A program made the translations under genes and the position numbers. Below, one piece after another: positions 53,201-62,116 of a stretch of DNA of 64,000 nucleotides; positions within the stretch are counted from its first letter, which is position 1, and each line of letters begins with the position of its first letter. The notes below the pieces were generated by a model, which saw only the letters and a program-made list of their open reading frames with translations, searched no databases and was not told the DNA's origin. The stretch is from Paratractidigestivibacter sp963649365 (lineage in GTDB: Bacteria; Actinomycetota; Coriobacteriia; Coriobacteriales; Atopobiaceae). The stretch is from contig CAVJHQ010000001.1 of NCBI GenBank assembly GCA_963649365.1, positions 46,151 through 110,150 of the forward strand, written 5' to 3'.

Positions 53201-54886
53201 CACCTGCCCGGCAAGAAGGTCTACCCCTGGATCGCCGAGGTGCGCCAGTCCACGCCCGGCGTCGGCCTCATCTCGCCGCCGCCCCACCACGACATCTACT
53301 CCATCGAGGACCTGGCCGAGCTCATCTTCGACCTCAAGAACGCCAACCCCGACGCCCGCATCTCCGTCAAGCTCTGCGCGCTGGCCGGCGTGGGCACCAT
53401 CGCCACGGGCGTGGCCAAGGGCGGCGCCGACAAGATCACCATCTCCGGCCACAACGGCGGCACCGGAGCGGCCCCGCGCGACTCCATCTACCACGCGGGC
53501 ATCCCGTTCGAGATCGGCCTCGCCGAGACGCAGCAGACCCTGCTGCTCAACGGCCTGCGCTCCCGCGTCGTCGTGGAGACCGACGGCAAGCTCATGAGCG
53601 GCCGCGACGTGGCCATTGCCGCTCTTCTCGGCGCCGAGGAGTTCGGCTTCGCCACCATGCCGCTCATCGCCTGCGGCTGCCTCATGCAGCGCGACTGCCA
53701 GCAGGACACCTGCCCGGCCGGCATCGCCACCCAGAACTGCAAGCTCCGCGGCCGCTTCGCCGGCAAGCCCGAGCACGTGGTCAACTTCATGACCTTTGTC
53801 GCGCGTGAGCTGCGCGAGATCATGGCCGAGCTCGGCTTCCGCACCGTCGACGAGATGGTCGGCCACGCCGAGTGCCTGCGCCAGGTCGAGGTCGAGGGCA
53901 ACTGGAAGGCCAACACCGTCGACCTCTCGGACCTTCTCGCCACCAACACCAACGAGTACGGCAAGAACATCCCGGGCGCCGACGGCAAGCACTTCCTGCC
54001 CTCCATGGCCCCCGACCTCGAGATCGAGAAGACGCTCGACTCCACGCTCTTCGTGCCCTACACGGCGAGCGCCCGCGAGCACCTCGAGCCGATCCACTTC
54101 CACGCCGACATCGCCAACGTGAACCGCTGCGTGGGCACCCTGCTCGGCTCCATGGTGACCAAGCAGCACCCCGAGGGCCTGCCCGAGGGCTTCATCACCG
54201 TGGACTGCGACGGCTCCGGCGGCCAGAGCTTCGGAGCGTTCCTGCCCAAGGGCGTGACGCTCAACATCACCGGCGACGCCAACGACTACTTCGGCAAGGG
54301 CCTCTCCGGCGGCGTGCTCTCCGTGCGCCCGCCCGAGGAGGCGACCTACAAGTTCGACGAGAACATCGTCATCGGCAACGTCGCGTTCTACGGCGCCACC
54401 TCCGGCAAGGGCTTCGTCAACGGCCTGGCCGGCCAGCGCTTCGCCGTGCGCAACTCCGGCGCCACCGTCGTCGTCGAGGGCTGCGGCAACCACGGCTGCG
54501 AGTACATGACCGGCGGCGTCGCGGTGATCCTGGGCGAGGTCGGCATGAACTTCGCCGCGGGCATGTCCGGCGGCGTGGCCTACGTCTTCGACGAGTACGG
54601 CACGCTGGACAAGCGCTGCAACCACGAGATGGTCGACCTCGTTAAGCCCTCCGAGGAGGAGGTCGAGCTTATCCACAACCTCGTGGAGGAGCACGCGCTT
54701 CGCACCTCGAGCCCGCGCGGCATCAAGATGCTCTACCGCTTCAAGTCCGTGGCGAAGAGCTTCGTCAAGGTCATCCCGCGCGACTACGCTCGCGTCCTGG
54801 ACTACGTCGCGCAGGGAGAGGCGCGCGGCATGTCCCACGAGGACGCCCTCCAGTTCGCGTTCGATTCCATGAAAGAGGGGAAGTAA
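50270..54886 (+). CDS. gltB: Glutamate synthase large (alpha) subunit
   Basis: A 1538-residue enzyme that turns glutamine and 2-oxoglutarate into two glutamates. Cys23 in EHDACGIGAIAH is the glutaminase nucleophile; the 22 residues before it would be removed. The class II amidotransferase domain runs to ~430, then a central domain. The FMN-binding synthase domain (~830-1200) contains PGEGGHLPGKKVYPWIAEVR, in parts, and ISGHNGGTGAAP. The 3Fe-4S cysteines are in CLMQRDCQQDTCPAG near 1135-1150. A GxGxG beta-helix domain closes the chain. ATG 50270 follows AAGGAGAGG; the upstream in-frame ATG 50234 does not. Confidence 0.97.
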   Translation: MTQREDKTRQPGLYRSEFEHDACGIGAIAHLKGVRSHQTLDDALSVLVNLEHRGGKGLERNTGDGAGVLFQIPHRFFRKEAQKEGQLLPDEGDYGVAMLFFPHDDAQGVADAKRVFEEGCAKCGVPLMFWREVPVDPHDLGDSARACMPTILQAFLRRPEGVERGQDFERKLYVTRRTIERAADANPALTGKIFYVCSMSTRTIVYKGMLVATQMRRFFIDLNDAAVETALALVHSRYSTNTTPSWERAHPNRYIIHNGEINTLRGNVSWIRAREPHLYSPVLGADLEQVMPVINKEGSDSAILDNVLEFLTMNGRPLDRAVTLMIPEPWDKNPNLSDKRRSYDAYQSMLMEPWDGPAAIAFTDGKLFGAALDRNGLRPARYYVTRDDRIILSSEVGTIDVDPTNIQQAGCLGPGEMLEVDPDQGRVIWNDEIRDKYANQKPFRDWLDDETLDISDLREPSAGELGEKRDEGISLTTRMAKLGYHYDDVDEAIRPMAAAAKVPLASMGVDSPLACLSKKTRSFFDYFHQLFAQVTNPPIDALRENLVTSQVLYLGNHGNLLEDCRDNCRLVRLQGPMLSRDAFDRICAIDRVGFKTVRLSATYRRDGDADALKHALDALALDAEAAIHAGANIIVISDRAAAGEVPIPSLLALGCVHNHLISVGLRMDADLVVETGDAVNAHDYACLVGYSASGIYPYMAHECIADLCEKGAIDLPAEEAQANYNRAVTAGITSIMSKMGISTMQGYHSAQIFEILGLADEVVDEYFTATATRIGGLTVADIQREQNDRYDAALALAKTPSPEQLPTLGITKWRPLDGEEHLIDPKTVYLLQHSCREGDYEEFKEYSAWTHRAGRAVTLRDLMDFDASGRTPVALDEVEPVESIMTRFNTGAMSYGSISREQHECLAIAMNRIHGRSNTGEGGEDPARETPLPNGDSKKSAIKQVASGRFGVTSRYLRSAIEIQIKMAQGAKPGEGGHLPGKKVYPWIAEVRQSTPGVGLISPPPHHDIYSIEDLAELIFDLKNANPDARISVKLCALAGVGTIATGVAKGGADKITISGHNGGTGAAPRDSIYHAGIPFEIGLAETQQTLLLNGLRSRVVVETDGKLMSGRDVAIAALLGAEEFGFATMPLIACGCLMQRDCQQDTCPAGIATQNCKLRGRFAGKPEHVVNFMTFVARELREIMAELGFRTVDEMVGHAECLRQVEVEGNWKANTVDLSDLLATNTNEYGKNIPGADGKHFLPSMAPDLEIEKTLDSTLFVPYTASAREHLEPIHFHADIANVNRCVGTLLGSMVTKQHPEGLPEGFITVDCDGSGGQSFGAFLPKGVTLNITGDANDYFGKGLSGGVLSVRPPEEATYKFDENIVIGNVAFYGATSGKGFVNGLAGQRFAVRNSGATVVVEGCGNHGCEYMTGGVAVILGEVGMNFAAGMSGGVAYVFDEYGTLDKRCNHEMVDLVKPSEEEVELIHNLVEEHALRTSSPRGIKMLYRFKSVAKSFVKVIPRDYARVLDYVAQGEARGMSHEDALQFAFDSMKEGK

Positions 54887-54889
54887 TCC

Positions 54890-56368
54890 ATGGGCAAGCC
54901 AGGAGCGTTTCTCACCTTGGGCCGCAAAGCCCATGACCTGCGCCCCGTCGCGGAGCGCACCAAAGACTACGACGAGCTCTACGTCACCCTGACCCAGGAG
55001 GCCCAGCAGCTCCAGGCGAGCCGCTGCATGATGTGCGGCGTCGCCTTCTGCCAGACCGGCGTGAGCTTCGGCAAGGCCCGTCCCTCGGGCTGCCCGCTGC
55101 ACAACCTGATCCCGGAGTGGAACGACCTGCTCTACCGCGGCCAGTTCAAGGAGGCTGCCGAGCGCCTGGCGCTCACGTCGCCGCTGCCTGAGTTCACGAG
55201 CCGCGTGTGCCCGGCGCTGTGCGAGGCCGCCTGCAACCTCGGCCGCGACGACGAGGCCGAGACGATCCACGACAACGAGCGCGCCATCTCCGACTGGGAG
55301 TGGGCCAACGGCGGCCCGCGCCGATTCGAGCCCGCCGCCGAGGGCGCCAAGACCGTGGCCGTCGTCGGCTCCGGCCCGGCCGGACTCGCCGCCGCCTGGG
55401 AGCTCGCCCGCCGCGGCGCCCGAGTGACGGTTGTGGAGAAGTCCGACCGCGCCGGCGGCCTGCTCATGTACGGCATCCCGAACATGAAGCTCGAGAAGTC
55501 CGTGGTCGAGCGCCGCGTCGCGCTCATGCAGGAGCTCGGCATCGAGTTCCGGCTCGGCGTCGACGCGTCCGACCCCGCCGTGGCCGAGGGCCTCAAGGGC
55601 GACTTCGACGCCGTCGTCGTGGCCGCCGGCGCGGGCGCCCCGCGCGGCCTCGCGGCCAAGGGCTACGCCGAGGGCCTCGCGTCCGGCGGCGTGGTCTACG
55701 CCGTCGACTACCTGACGTCCGCCACCAAGTCCGTGCTCGACGGCGGCGCGCCCGCCATCGACGCGGCGGGCAAGGACGTCGTCGTCATCGGCGGCGGCGA
55801 CACGGGCAACGACTGCCTGGGCACCGCGGTGCGCCAGGGGGCCAAGTCCGTCCGCCAGTTCGAGTTCATGCCCTGCGCCCCCGAGCAGCCGGCGGCGAGC
55901 AACGCCTGGCCGCAGTGGCCCAACGTCAAGAAGACCGACTACGGCCAGCAGGAGGCCATCGACCTCATGGGCGGCGAGATGCGCGAGTGGGGCATCGACA
56001 CCCTCGAGGTGACCCTCGACGCCGAGGGCAAGGTCTGTGGGCTCGACGTCGTCGACCTCGACTGGTCGGCGGGCAAGCCCGAGCGCAAGATGGACTCCGA
56101 GCGCACCTACCCGGCGCAGCTCGTGCTCATCGCCTGCGGCTTTACCGGCCCCGAGGCCTCGGTGTACAACGCCCTCGGCGCCCAGATGGCCGCCTCCGGC
56201 CGCCCGCTTCCCGTTATGGCCGAGGCCGGCAAGCACAAGTGCGTGTCCGCGGGCGAGACCCCCGTCTTCGCCGCCGGCGACGCGCGCAACGGCTCCTCAC
56301 TCGTCGTCTCCGCCATCGCGGATGCCATGGCGTGCGCGGGCGAGGTCGCCGCGGAGCTGGGGCTTTAA
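54890..56368 (+). CDS. gltD: Glutamate synthase small (beta) subunit
   Basis: A 492-residue NADPH-oxidising flavoprotein that feeds electrons to GltB. Cysteines for two 4Fe-4S clusters are in CMMCGVAFCQ, SGCPLHNLIPEWNDL and SRVCPALCEAAC (about 45-125). The FAD motif is VVGSGPAGLAAAWELARRGA near 160, and the NADPH motif is VIGGGDTGNDCLGTAVRQGA near 300. A last FAD contact is in FAAGDARNGSSLVV. It starts 4 bp after gltB, with AGGGG upstream, as a two-gene operon. Confidence 0.97.
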   Translation: MGKPGAFLTLGRKAHDLRPVAERTKDYDELYVTLTQEAQQLQASRCMMCGVAFCQTGVSFGKARPSGCPLHNLIPEWNDLLYRGQFKEAAERLALTSPLPEFTSRVCPALCEAACNLGRDDEAETIHDNERAISDWEWANGGPRRFEPAAEGAKTVAVVGSGPAGLAAAWELARRGARVTVVEKSDRAGGLLMYGIPNMKLEKSVVERRVALMQELGIEFRLGVDASDPAVAEGLKGDFDAVVVAAGAGAPRGLAAKGYAEGLASGGVVYAVDYLTSATKSVLDGGAPAIDAAGKDVVVIGGGDTGNDCLGTAVRQGAKSVRQFEFMPCAPEQPAASNAWPQWPNVKKTDYGQQEAIDLMGGEMREWGIDTLEVTLDAEGKVCGLDVVDLDWSAGKPERKMDSERTYPAQLVLIACGFTGPEASVYNALGAQMAASGRPLPVMAEAGKHKCVSAGETPVFAAGDARNGSSLVVSAIADAMACAGEVAAELGL

Positions 56369-56369
56369 G

Positions 56370-56591
56370 GTGCCCGGGCCGGGAGACGTCCCGATCGTCT
56401 CGGGCCGCGGCAGCCGCCGCGGCCCCGAGCCCGAGGGCCTCGTGTGGGTCGTCGACGGCCACGACGAGCCGTTCCGCGACGCCTCCGAGACGCAGCGGCC
56501 GTGGCTCGAGGACTCCGTCGACTGGGCGGGAGCCTCCGCGTCGGACGACGCGGGCGCGCCTCCCGTCTCCGACGACCTCGTCTGGCTCTGA
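56370..56591 (+). CDS. Small acidic ORF after gltD, unknown
   Basis: A 73-residue frame from GTG 56370, two bases after the gltD stop. It is rich in Asp, Glu, Ser and Gly, contains LVWVVDGHDEPFRD, and ends SDDLVWL. No domain is recognised and the ribosome site is weak. Codon use and its place fit a real small gene coupled to gltD, but a chance frame in GC-rich DNA is possible. Confidence 0.45.
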   Translation: MPGPGDVPIVSGRGSRRGPEPEGLVWVVDGHDEPFRDASETQRPWLEDSVDWAGASASDDAGAPPVSDDLVWL

Positions 56592-56653
56592 GAGGTTTGG
56601 GGACGTAGGTTTTTCTGGTCAAACGAGAGTTTTTGGGACACCCCTTCAGCATG
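56592..56653. other. AT-richer stretch running into an assembly gap, possible repeat end
   Basis: After the small ORF the sequence changes to runs of T (GGTTTTTC, GAGTTTTTGGGAC) unlike its GC-rich neighbours, and then is cut by the gap. Assemblies often break at repeated elements, so this may be the edge of an insertion sequence or other repeat. Confidence 0.3.
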
Positions 56654-56786
56654 NNNNNNNNNNNNNNNNNNNNNNNNNNNNNNNNNNNNNNNNNNNNNNN
56701 NNNNNNNNNNNNNNNNNNNNNNNNNNNNNNNNNNNNNNNNNNNNNNNNNNNNNNNNNNNNNNNNNNNNNNNNNNNNNNNNNNNNNN
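56654..56786. other. Assembly gap (133 N)
   Basis: A run of N; the number of bases may be an estimate. The join on its right lies just past the 3' end of the phospholipase C family gene. Confidence 0.99.
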
Positions 56787-56814
56787 CCGCGCTTCTTACC
56801 CGAGCGGCCGTCCG

Positions 56815-57723
56815 TTAGCCGAGCGGCCGCCCGTTGTAGTCGACGGAGAGCTCGAGGCGCCCGCGGACGAAGGACTCCGCGAGATCGGGGTAGCCGGCGA
56901 GCGCGGCGTCGAAGAGGTCCGCGAAGCTCTCGCGGCGCGGCGACGCGTCCACGGGGTCGAGCCAAAGGCCTCCCTTGAGGTTGGCCGCCGGGCAGTCGCA
57001 TGTCCTGACGACGCGGTGGGCCATGGCCTGGGCCAGGGAGTGCGGCTTGACCAGGCGCTCGAGGGCGCCCGCCGCGCGCGCGATGCCGCCGTCGGCCGGG
57101 TCGATGAGGCGGTACTCGAGCTCGTAGTCGCGCACACAGGCGGCGTACTCCTCGGCGTTGAGCTCGCGGCCGTACACGCCGAGCGCCACCTGCGAGAAGA
57201 GCGCGCTCGCGACGCGCTCGATCCTCGCCGTGCGCATGAGGTTTTTGCAGGCGGGCCGCTCGAGGACGGTGACGCGCCGCTTCTCCCAGAGGACCCAGGA
57301 GTCGATGTCGGACTCGATGACGCCGTGGAGCTCGTTCTGGGAGCCGGCGAGCTCGGGCGCGGCCTCCGCGATCGCCTGCTGCTGCGCGAAGACGAACGGG
57401 TGGGCGACGCTGTCGAGGCGGTAGTGGGCAAGAAGCCCGAGCACGAAGGAGCGCCCTATGCGCTCGTCCTCCCGGGGCAGATGCTCCACGCCCGCCCGGA
57501 ACGCCAGGAGCGCCTCGGCGCAGGCGCCCTCGTGCATCTGATGGCCGAGCTCGTGGAGCGCGGCCGCGCGGGAGGGGAGCGTCGAGAAGCGCGCGAACAG
57601 CGGGTCGGGCCCTTGGTTGCCCAGCAGGAAGGCGAGCAGCTCCTCTTCCCCCTCGACCAGCCCGGCCGGCAGCGCGCCCGCCGCGTCCTCGCCGAAGATA
57701 TGGTGCGTGATGATCGCTGGCAT
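56815..57723 (-). CDS. Zinc-dependent phospholipase C family protein
   Basis: A 302-residue protein. The start MPAIITHHIFGE carries the paired His typical of this family. Further His/Asp positions are in GNQGPDPLFARF near 40, ALHELGHQMHEG near 57, LGLLAHYRLDSVAHPFVF near 100 and GVIESDIDSWV near 133. These would bind zinc. No signal peptide is visible, so unlike classical exported PlcC it seems cytoplasmic. The last codons are followed past the stop by a near copy of the final 20 bp. The 5' gap to the next gene is 288 bp. Substrate not known. Confidence 0.85.
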   Translation of the reverse strand: MPAIITHHIFGEDAAGALPAGLVEGEEELLAFLLGNQGPDPLFARFSTLPSRAAALHELGHQMHEGACAEALLAFRAGVEHLPREDERIGRSFVLGLLAHYRLDSVAHPFVFAQQQAIAEAAPELAGSQNELHGVIESDIDSWVLWEKRRVTVLERPACKNLMRTARIERVASALFSQVALGVYGRELNAEEYAACVRDYELEYRLIDPADGGIARAAGALERLVKPHSLAQAMAHRVVRTCDCPAANLKGGLWLDPVDASPRRESFADLFDAALAGYPDLAESFVRGRLELSVDYNGRPLG

Positions 57724-58011
57724 GTATCCCCCTCGCCCTTGAACGAATACCCTTTAGCATACCCCACAGCCCGTCAAAGGGGCGCAAACGTGGGCGCGCG
57801 GCCTTCCGCGAGCGCCGCGCCGCGCCTGCCGTTCGCCGACCACTCGGTTCATATAAGCGCTGGCAGATGCCCGTTGCGGCTACCGTTCGGCAGATAGGGA
57901 ACGCAACGGGGCGGCTTGGCGCGGTATAAGGACCTGCAAGGGTGCCGCGGCGTCGTCCGCGGCGGGGAATCCCGGGGCGGCCTGCCCCGGGTCGAGAAGG
58001 GAAGCAATCAA
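57724..58011 (+). other. Intergenic region between divergent genes
   Basis: 288 bp between the phospholipase-like gene (minus) and the binding-protein gene (plus). TATAAG at 57925-57930 and CATATAAG near 57850 are possible -10 boxes for the plus-strand operon, without clear -35 partners. TATGCT on the minus strand near 57757 may serve the other gene. Confidence 0.35.
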
Positions 58012-59151
58012 ATGAGCAACATCTCGCGCAGGAATTTCCTCGAGATCGCCGGCGTGTGCGCGGCCGGCCTCGGCCTCGCCGGCTGCGGCGGCTCCGGCGC
58101 CTCCGACTCGAAGGGCGACGCCTCCTCCGACTCCGGGGACAAGGTCGGCGCCTCCGAGGAGCTCGTCGCCGCGGCCAAGGAGGAGGGCTCGCTCGTCGTC
58201 TACGGTTCCTGCGAGGAGGAGTACCTGACCGCCGCCTGCGAGCACTTCCAGGAGCTCTACGGCATCGAGGTGCAGTCCCAGCGCCTCTCCACGGGCGAGG
58301 TCCAGGCCAAGATCGAGGAGGAGAACGGCAACCCCACCGGCGACGTCTGGTTCGGCGGCACGACCGACCCCTACAACGTCGCTGCCGGCGAGGGCCTGCT
58401 CGAGCCCTATGAGGCCGCCAACGCCTCCCACATCCTCAAGGACAAGTACAAGGACGCCGACGGCAACTGGTACGGCATCTACACCGGCCTTCTCGGCATC
58501 ATGTACAACAAGGACGAGCTCGAGCGCAAGGGCCTCGACGCCCCGAAGGACTTCAAGGACCTGCTCGACGAGAAGTACAAGGGCCTTATCTGGTCGTCCA
58601 ACTACAACACCGCCGGCACGGCCAAGCTCATCGTGAACACCGCCATCCAGAAGTACGGCCACGACGACGGCATCAAGTTCCTCGTCGACCTCGACAAGAA
58701 CATCGCCGTCTACACCAAGTCCGGCTCCGGCCCCTCCAAGAACATCGGCACCGGCGAGTGCACGATCGGCCTGGGCTTCCTCCACGACGGCATCTACCAG
58801 ATCGAGGACAACGGCTACGGCAACATCGGCCTGCAGATCCCGGAGTCCGGCACCTCCTGCGAGGTCGGCGCCACGGCCATCTTCAAGGGCTGCAAGCACC
58901 CGAACGCCGCCAAGCTCTGGATCGAGTACGCGCTGTCGCCGGAGTGCGTCGAGCTCGCGGCCCAGAACGGCTCCTACCAGTTCCTCGTCCTCGACAACGC
59001 CGAGCAGCCGGCCGTGGCCGCCGAGTACGGCCTCGACCCGGACAACGTCATGGACTACGACTTCGAGGACGCCAAGGCGAACACGAAGACCTACGTCGAG
59101 GAGGTCATGCAGGCCCTCGGCGGCGGCGACGACCGCTTCCAGACCGAGTAG
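58012..59151 (+). CDS. AfuA/FbpA-type ABC transporter substrate-binding lipoprotein
   Basis: A 379-residue exported binding protein. The signal has a twin-arginine motif SRRNFL and a lipobox GLAGC. The mature chain begins as in iron / sugar-phosphate binding proteins: LVVYGSCEEEYL, then QRLSTGEVQAKIEEE and NPTGDVWFGGTTDPYN, with GTAKLIVNTAIQ later. The paired Tyr of true ferric-binding proteins is not evident, so a hexose phosphate, phosphonate or other anion is as likely as iron. ATG 58012 follows GAAGGGAAG. It leads a three-gene ABC operon, with a hairpin before the permease. Confidence 0.85.
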   Translation: MSNISRRNFLEIAGVCAAGLGLAGCGGSGASDSKGDASSDSGDKVGASEELVAAAKEEGSLVVYGSCEEEYLTAACEHFQELYGIEVQSQRLSTGEVQAKIEEENGNPTGDVWFGGTTDPYNVAAGEGLLEPYEAANASHILKDKYKDADGNWYGIYTGLLGIMYNKDELERKGLDAPKDFKDLLDEKYKGLIWSSNYNTAGTAKLIVNTAIQKYGHDDGIKFLVDLDKNIAVYTKSGSGPSKNIGTGECTIGLGFLHDGIYQIEDNGYGNIGLQIPESGTSCEVGATAIFKGCKHPNAAKLWIEYALSPECVELAAQNGSYQFLVLDNAEQPAVAAEYGLDPDNVMDYDFEDAKANTKTYVEEVMQALGGGDDRFQTE

Positions 59152-59181
59152 CGCCTGTGAGCGTTTGACCAGCTAGAAAGC

Positions 59182-59214
59182 AGCGCCGAGAAGGGCAGCG
59201 CCCTTCTCGGCGCT
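59182..59214 (+). terminator. Strong hairpin between binding protein and permease genes
   Basis: A perfect 15-bp stem (59182-59196 with 59200-59214) with a 3-nt loop and no U-tract. It probably protects the upstream message or reduces read-through, giving an excess of binding protein. Confidence 0.75.
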
Positions 59215-59237
59215 CGCGTTGCAGGAAGGGGGAGCGC

Positions 59238-60953
59238 ATGGCAAAAGACCAAGGCGCCGCGCTCGATAGAAAGAAATTGATGGGGGACCCCATCATGGTC
59301 ACGACGATCGTCGTGCTCATCGCGTTTCTGACGCTGTTCATCCTCTACCCGCTGGCGATCCTTCTGGTGGACTCCTTCCTCACGGACTCGGGCCCGAGCC
59401 TGTCCGTCTTCGCGCGTGTGCTCGCGATGCCGTCCTTTACCACGGCCATCACGAACACCCTCGCGGTCGGCTTCCTCGTGAGCATCGTGAGCGCGCTCGT
59501 GGGGCTTCTCTTCGCCTACGTCGAGGTCTACGTCAAGCTGAGGACCCGCTTCATGAGCGGGCTGTTCAAGGTGGTGAGCATGCTGCCGGTGGTCTCGCCG
59601 CCCTTCGTGCTCTCGCTCTCCATCATCATGCTCTTCGGCAAGGCGGGCCTGGTCACGCGCTACCTGCTGGGCATCTACGACAACTCGGTCTACGGCTTCT
59701 GGGGCATCTTCGTGGTCCAGTCGCTCACGTTCTTCCCCGTGTGCTACATGATGCTCAAGGGCCTGCTCAAGAACATCGACCCCTCGCTCGAGGAGGCGGC
59801 GCGCGACATGGGCGCGTCGCGCTGGAAGGTCTTCACCTCCGTGACGCTCCCGCTGATCCTGCCCGGCCTCGGCAACGCGTTTCTCGTCACCTTCATCGAG
59901 TCCATCGCCGACTTCGCGAACCCGATGATCATCGGCGGCTCCTACGACACGCTCGCCACCACCATCTACCTGCAGATCACCGGCGCCTACGACAAGCAGG
60001 GCGCCGCCGCGATGGCCGTCGTCCTGCTGTGCATCACGCTGCTCATGTTCGTGGTGCAGAAGTACGTGCTCGAGGCCAAGTCGACGGCCACGCTCTCGGG
60101 CAAGGCGAGCCGCCAGCGCATGCTCATCACCGACCGCTCGGTCAGGCTCCCGCTCGCCGCGGTCTGCTCGCTTCTGGCCCTTTTCGTCGTGGTCATGTAC
60201 CTGTGCGTCCCCTTCGGCGCGCTCTTCAAGACCTGGGGCTACGACTTCAGCCTGACGACCAAGTGGTTCGAGCAGGTCTTCACCAAGTACCACGGGCTGC
60301 AGGCGTTCCGCGACTCCTTCCTGCTCTCGCTCGTCTCGGCGCCCATCACCGCGATCCTCTCGATGATCATCAGCTACCTCGTGGTCAAGCGCGACTTCAG
60401 GTCGAAGGGCTTCATCGAGGCCGTGAGCATGCTCGCCATGGCCGTGCCCGGCACGGTCCTGGGCGTGGGCTATATCCGCGGCTTCTCGAGCGGCATCTTC
60501 CACACGGGTGTCCTCCAGGGGATCTACGGCTCGGCCGCCGTCCTCATCATCGTCTTCATCGTGCGCTCCCTGCCCACGGGCACGCGCTCGGGCATCTCGG
60601 CCCTGCGCCAGATCGACAAGTCCATCGAGGAGTCCGCCTACGACATGGGCGCCGACAGCTTCACGGTCTTCCGCACCGTCACGCTGCCGCTGATCAAGGA
60701 CTCGTTCTTCAGCGGCCTCGTCACCGCCTTCGTCCGCTCCATCACCGCCATCTCCGCGATCATCCTGCTCGTGACGCCGCAGTTCCTGCTCATCACCGTG
60801 CAGATCAACGAGTTCGCCGAGAAGGGCAACTACGGCATCGCGTGCGCCTTCGCCACGATCCTCATCGCCATCACCTACGGCTCGGTTCTGCTCATGAACC
60901 TGGCCATCAAGCACTTCGGCACCAGCAAGAAGACCCAGCCCGAGGAGGACTAG
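59238..60953 (+). CDS. AfuB/FbpB-type ABC transporter permease (two fused permease domains)
   Basis: A 571-residue inner membrane protein with about twelve hydrophobic segments in two halves. Each half has its own coupling motif: EEAARDMGASRWKVFTSVTLPLI near residue 190 and EESAYDMGADSFTVFRTVTLPLI near 470, each read in parts. This is the FbpB/AfuB arrangement of one chain doing the job of a dimer. ATG 59238 follows GGAAGGGGGAG. It works with the neighbouring ATPase and binding protein. Confidence 0.92.
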   Translation: MAKDQGAALDRKKLMGDPIMVTTIVVLIAFLTLFILYPLAILLVDSFLTDSGPSLSVFARVLAMPSFTTAITNTLAVGFLVSIVSALVGLLFAYVEVYVKLRTRFMSGLFKVVSMLPVVSPPFVLSLSIIMLFGKAGLVTRYLLGIYDNSVYGFWGIFVVQSLTFFPVCYMMLKGLLKNIDPSLEEAARDMGASRWKVFTSVTLPLILPGLGNAFLVTFIESIADFANPMIIGGSYDTLATTIYLQITGAYDKQGAAAMAVVLLCITLLMFVVQKYVLEAKSTATLSGKASRQRMLITDRSVRLPLAAVCSLLALFVVVMYLCVPFGALFKTWGYDFSLTTKWFEQVFTKYHGLQAFRDSFLLSLVSAPITAILSMIISYLVVKRDFRSKGFIEAVSMLAMAVPGTVLGVGYIRGFSSGIFHTGVLQGIYGSAAVLIIVFIVRSLPTGTRSGISALRQIDKSIEESAYDMGADSFTVFRTVTLPLIKDSFFSGLVTAFVRSITAISAIILLVTPQFLLITVQINEFAEKGNYGIACAFATILIAITYGSVLLMNLAIKHFGTSKKTQPEED

Positions 60954-60956
60954 ACC

Positions 60957-62033
<1,077 letters not shown>

Positions 62034-62058
62034 CGCCCGGATCGGCCGCGTTCGTTCA

Positions 62059-62080
62059 NNNNNNNNNNNNNNNNNNNNNN
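62059..62080. other. Assembly gap (22 N)
   Basis: A short run of N directly beside a very GC-rich hairpin, probably a sequencing failure caused by that structure. Confidence 0.99.
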
Positions 62081-62081
62081 G

Positions 62082-62116
62082 GCCCCCGCCCGCGCACCTA
62101 CCGTGCGGGCGGGGGC
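62082..62116. terminator. GC-rich bidirectional terminator hairpin
   Basis: GCCCCCGCCCGC at 62082-62093 pairs exactly with 62105-62116. It lies between the convergent ABC operon and LysR gene; the LysR stop codon begins at the base of the stem. Confidence 0.7.

Noticed and set aside
49865..56236. A very long open frame on the minus strand across gltB-gltD
   Set aside because: It is antisense to two clear genes and has the Val/Ala/Gly/His/Asp-rich make-up of a GC-rich shadow frame, with no domain.
57746..57768. Two TACCC motifs as a possible third copper operator
   Set aside because: They are direct, not inverted, repeats, and the adjacent gene has no metal link.
62059..62080. The second N run as a sign of a mobile element
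   Set aside because: It touches a 12-bp GC-only stem, which explains a sequencing failure better.
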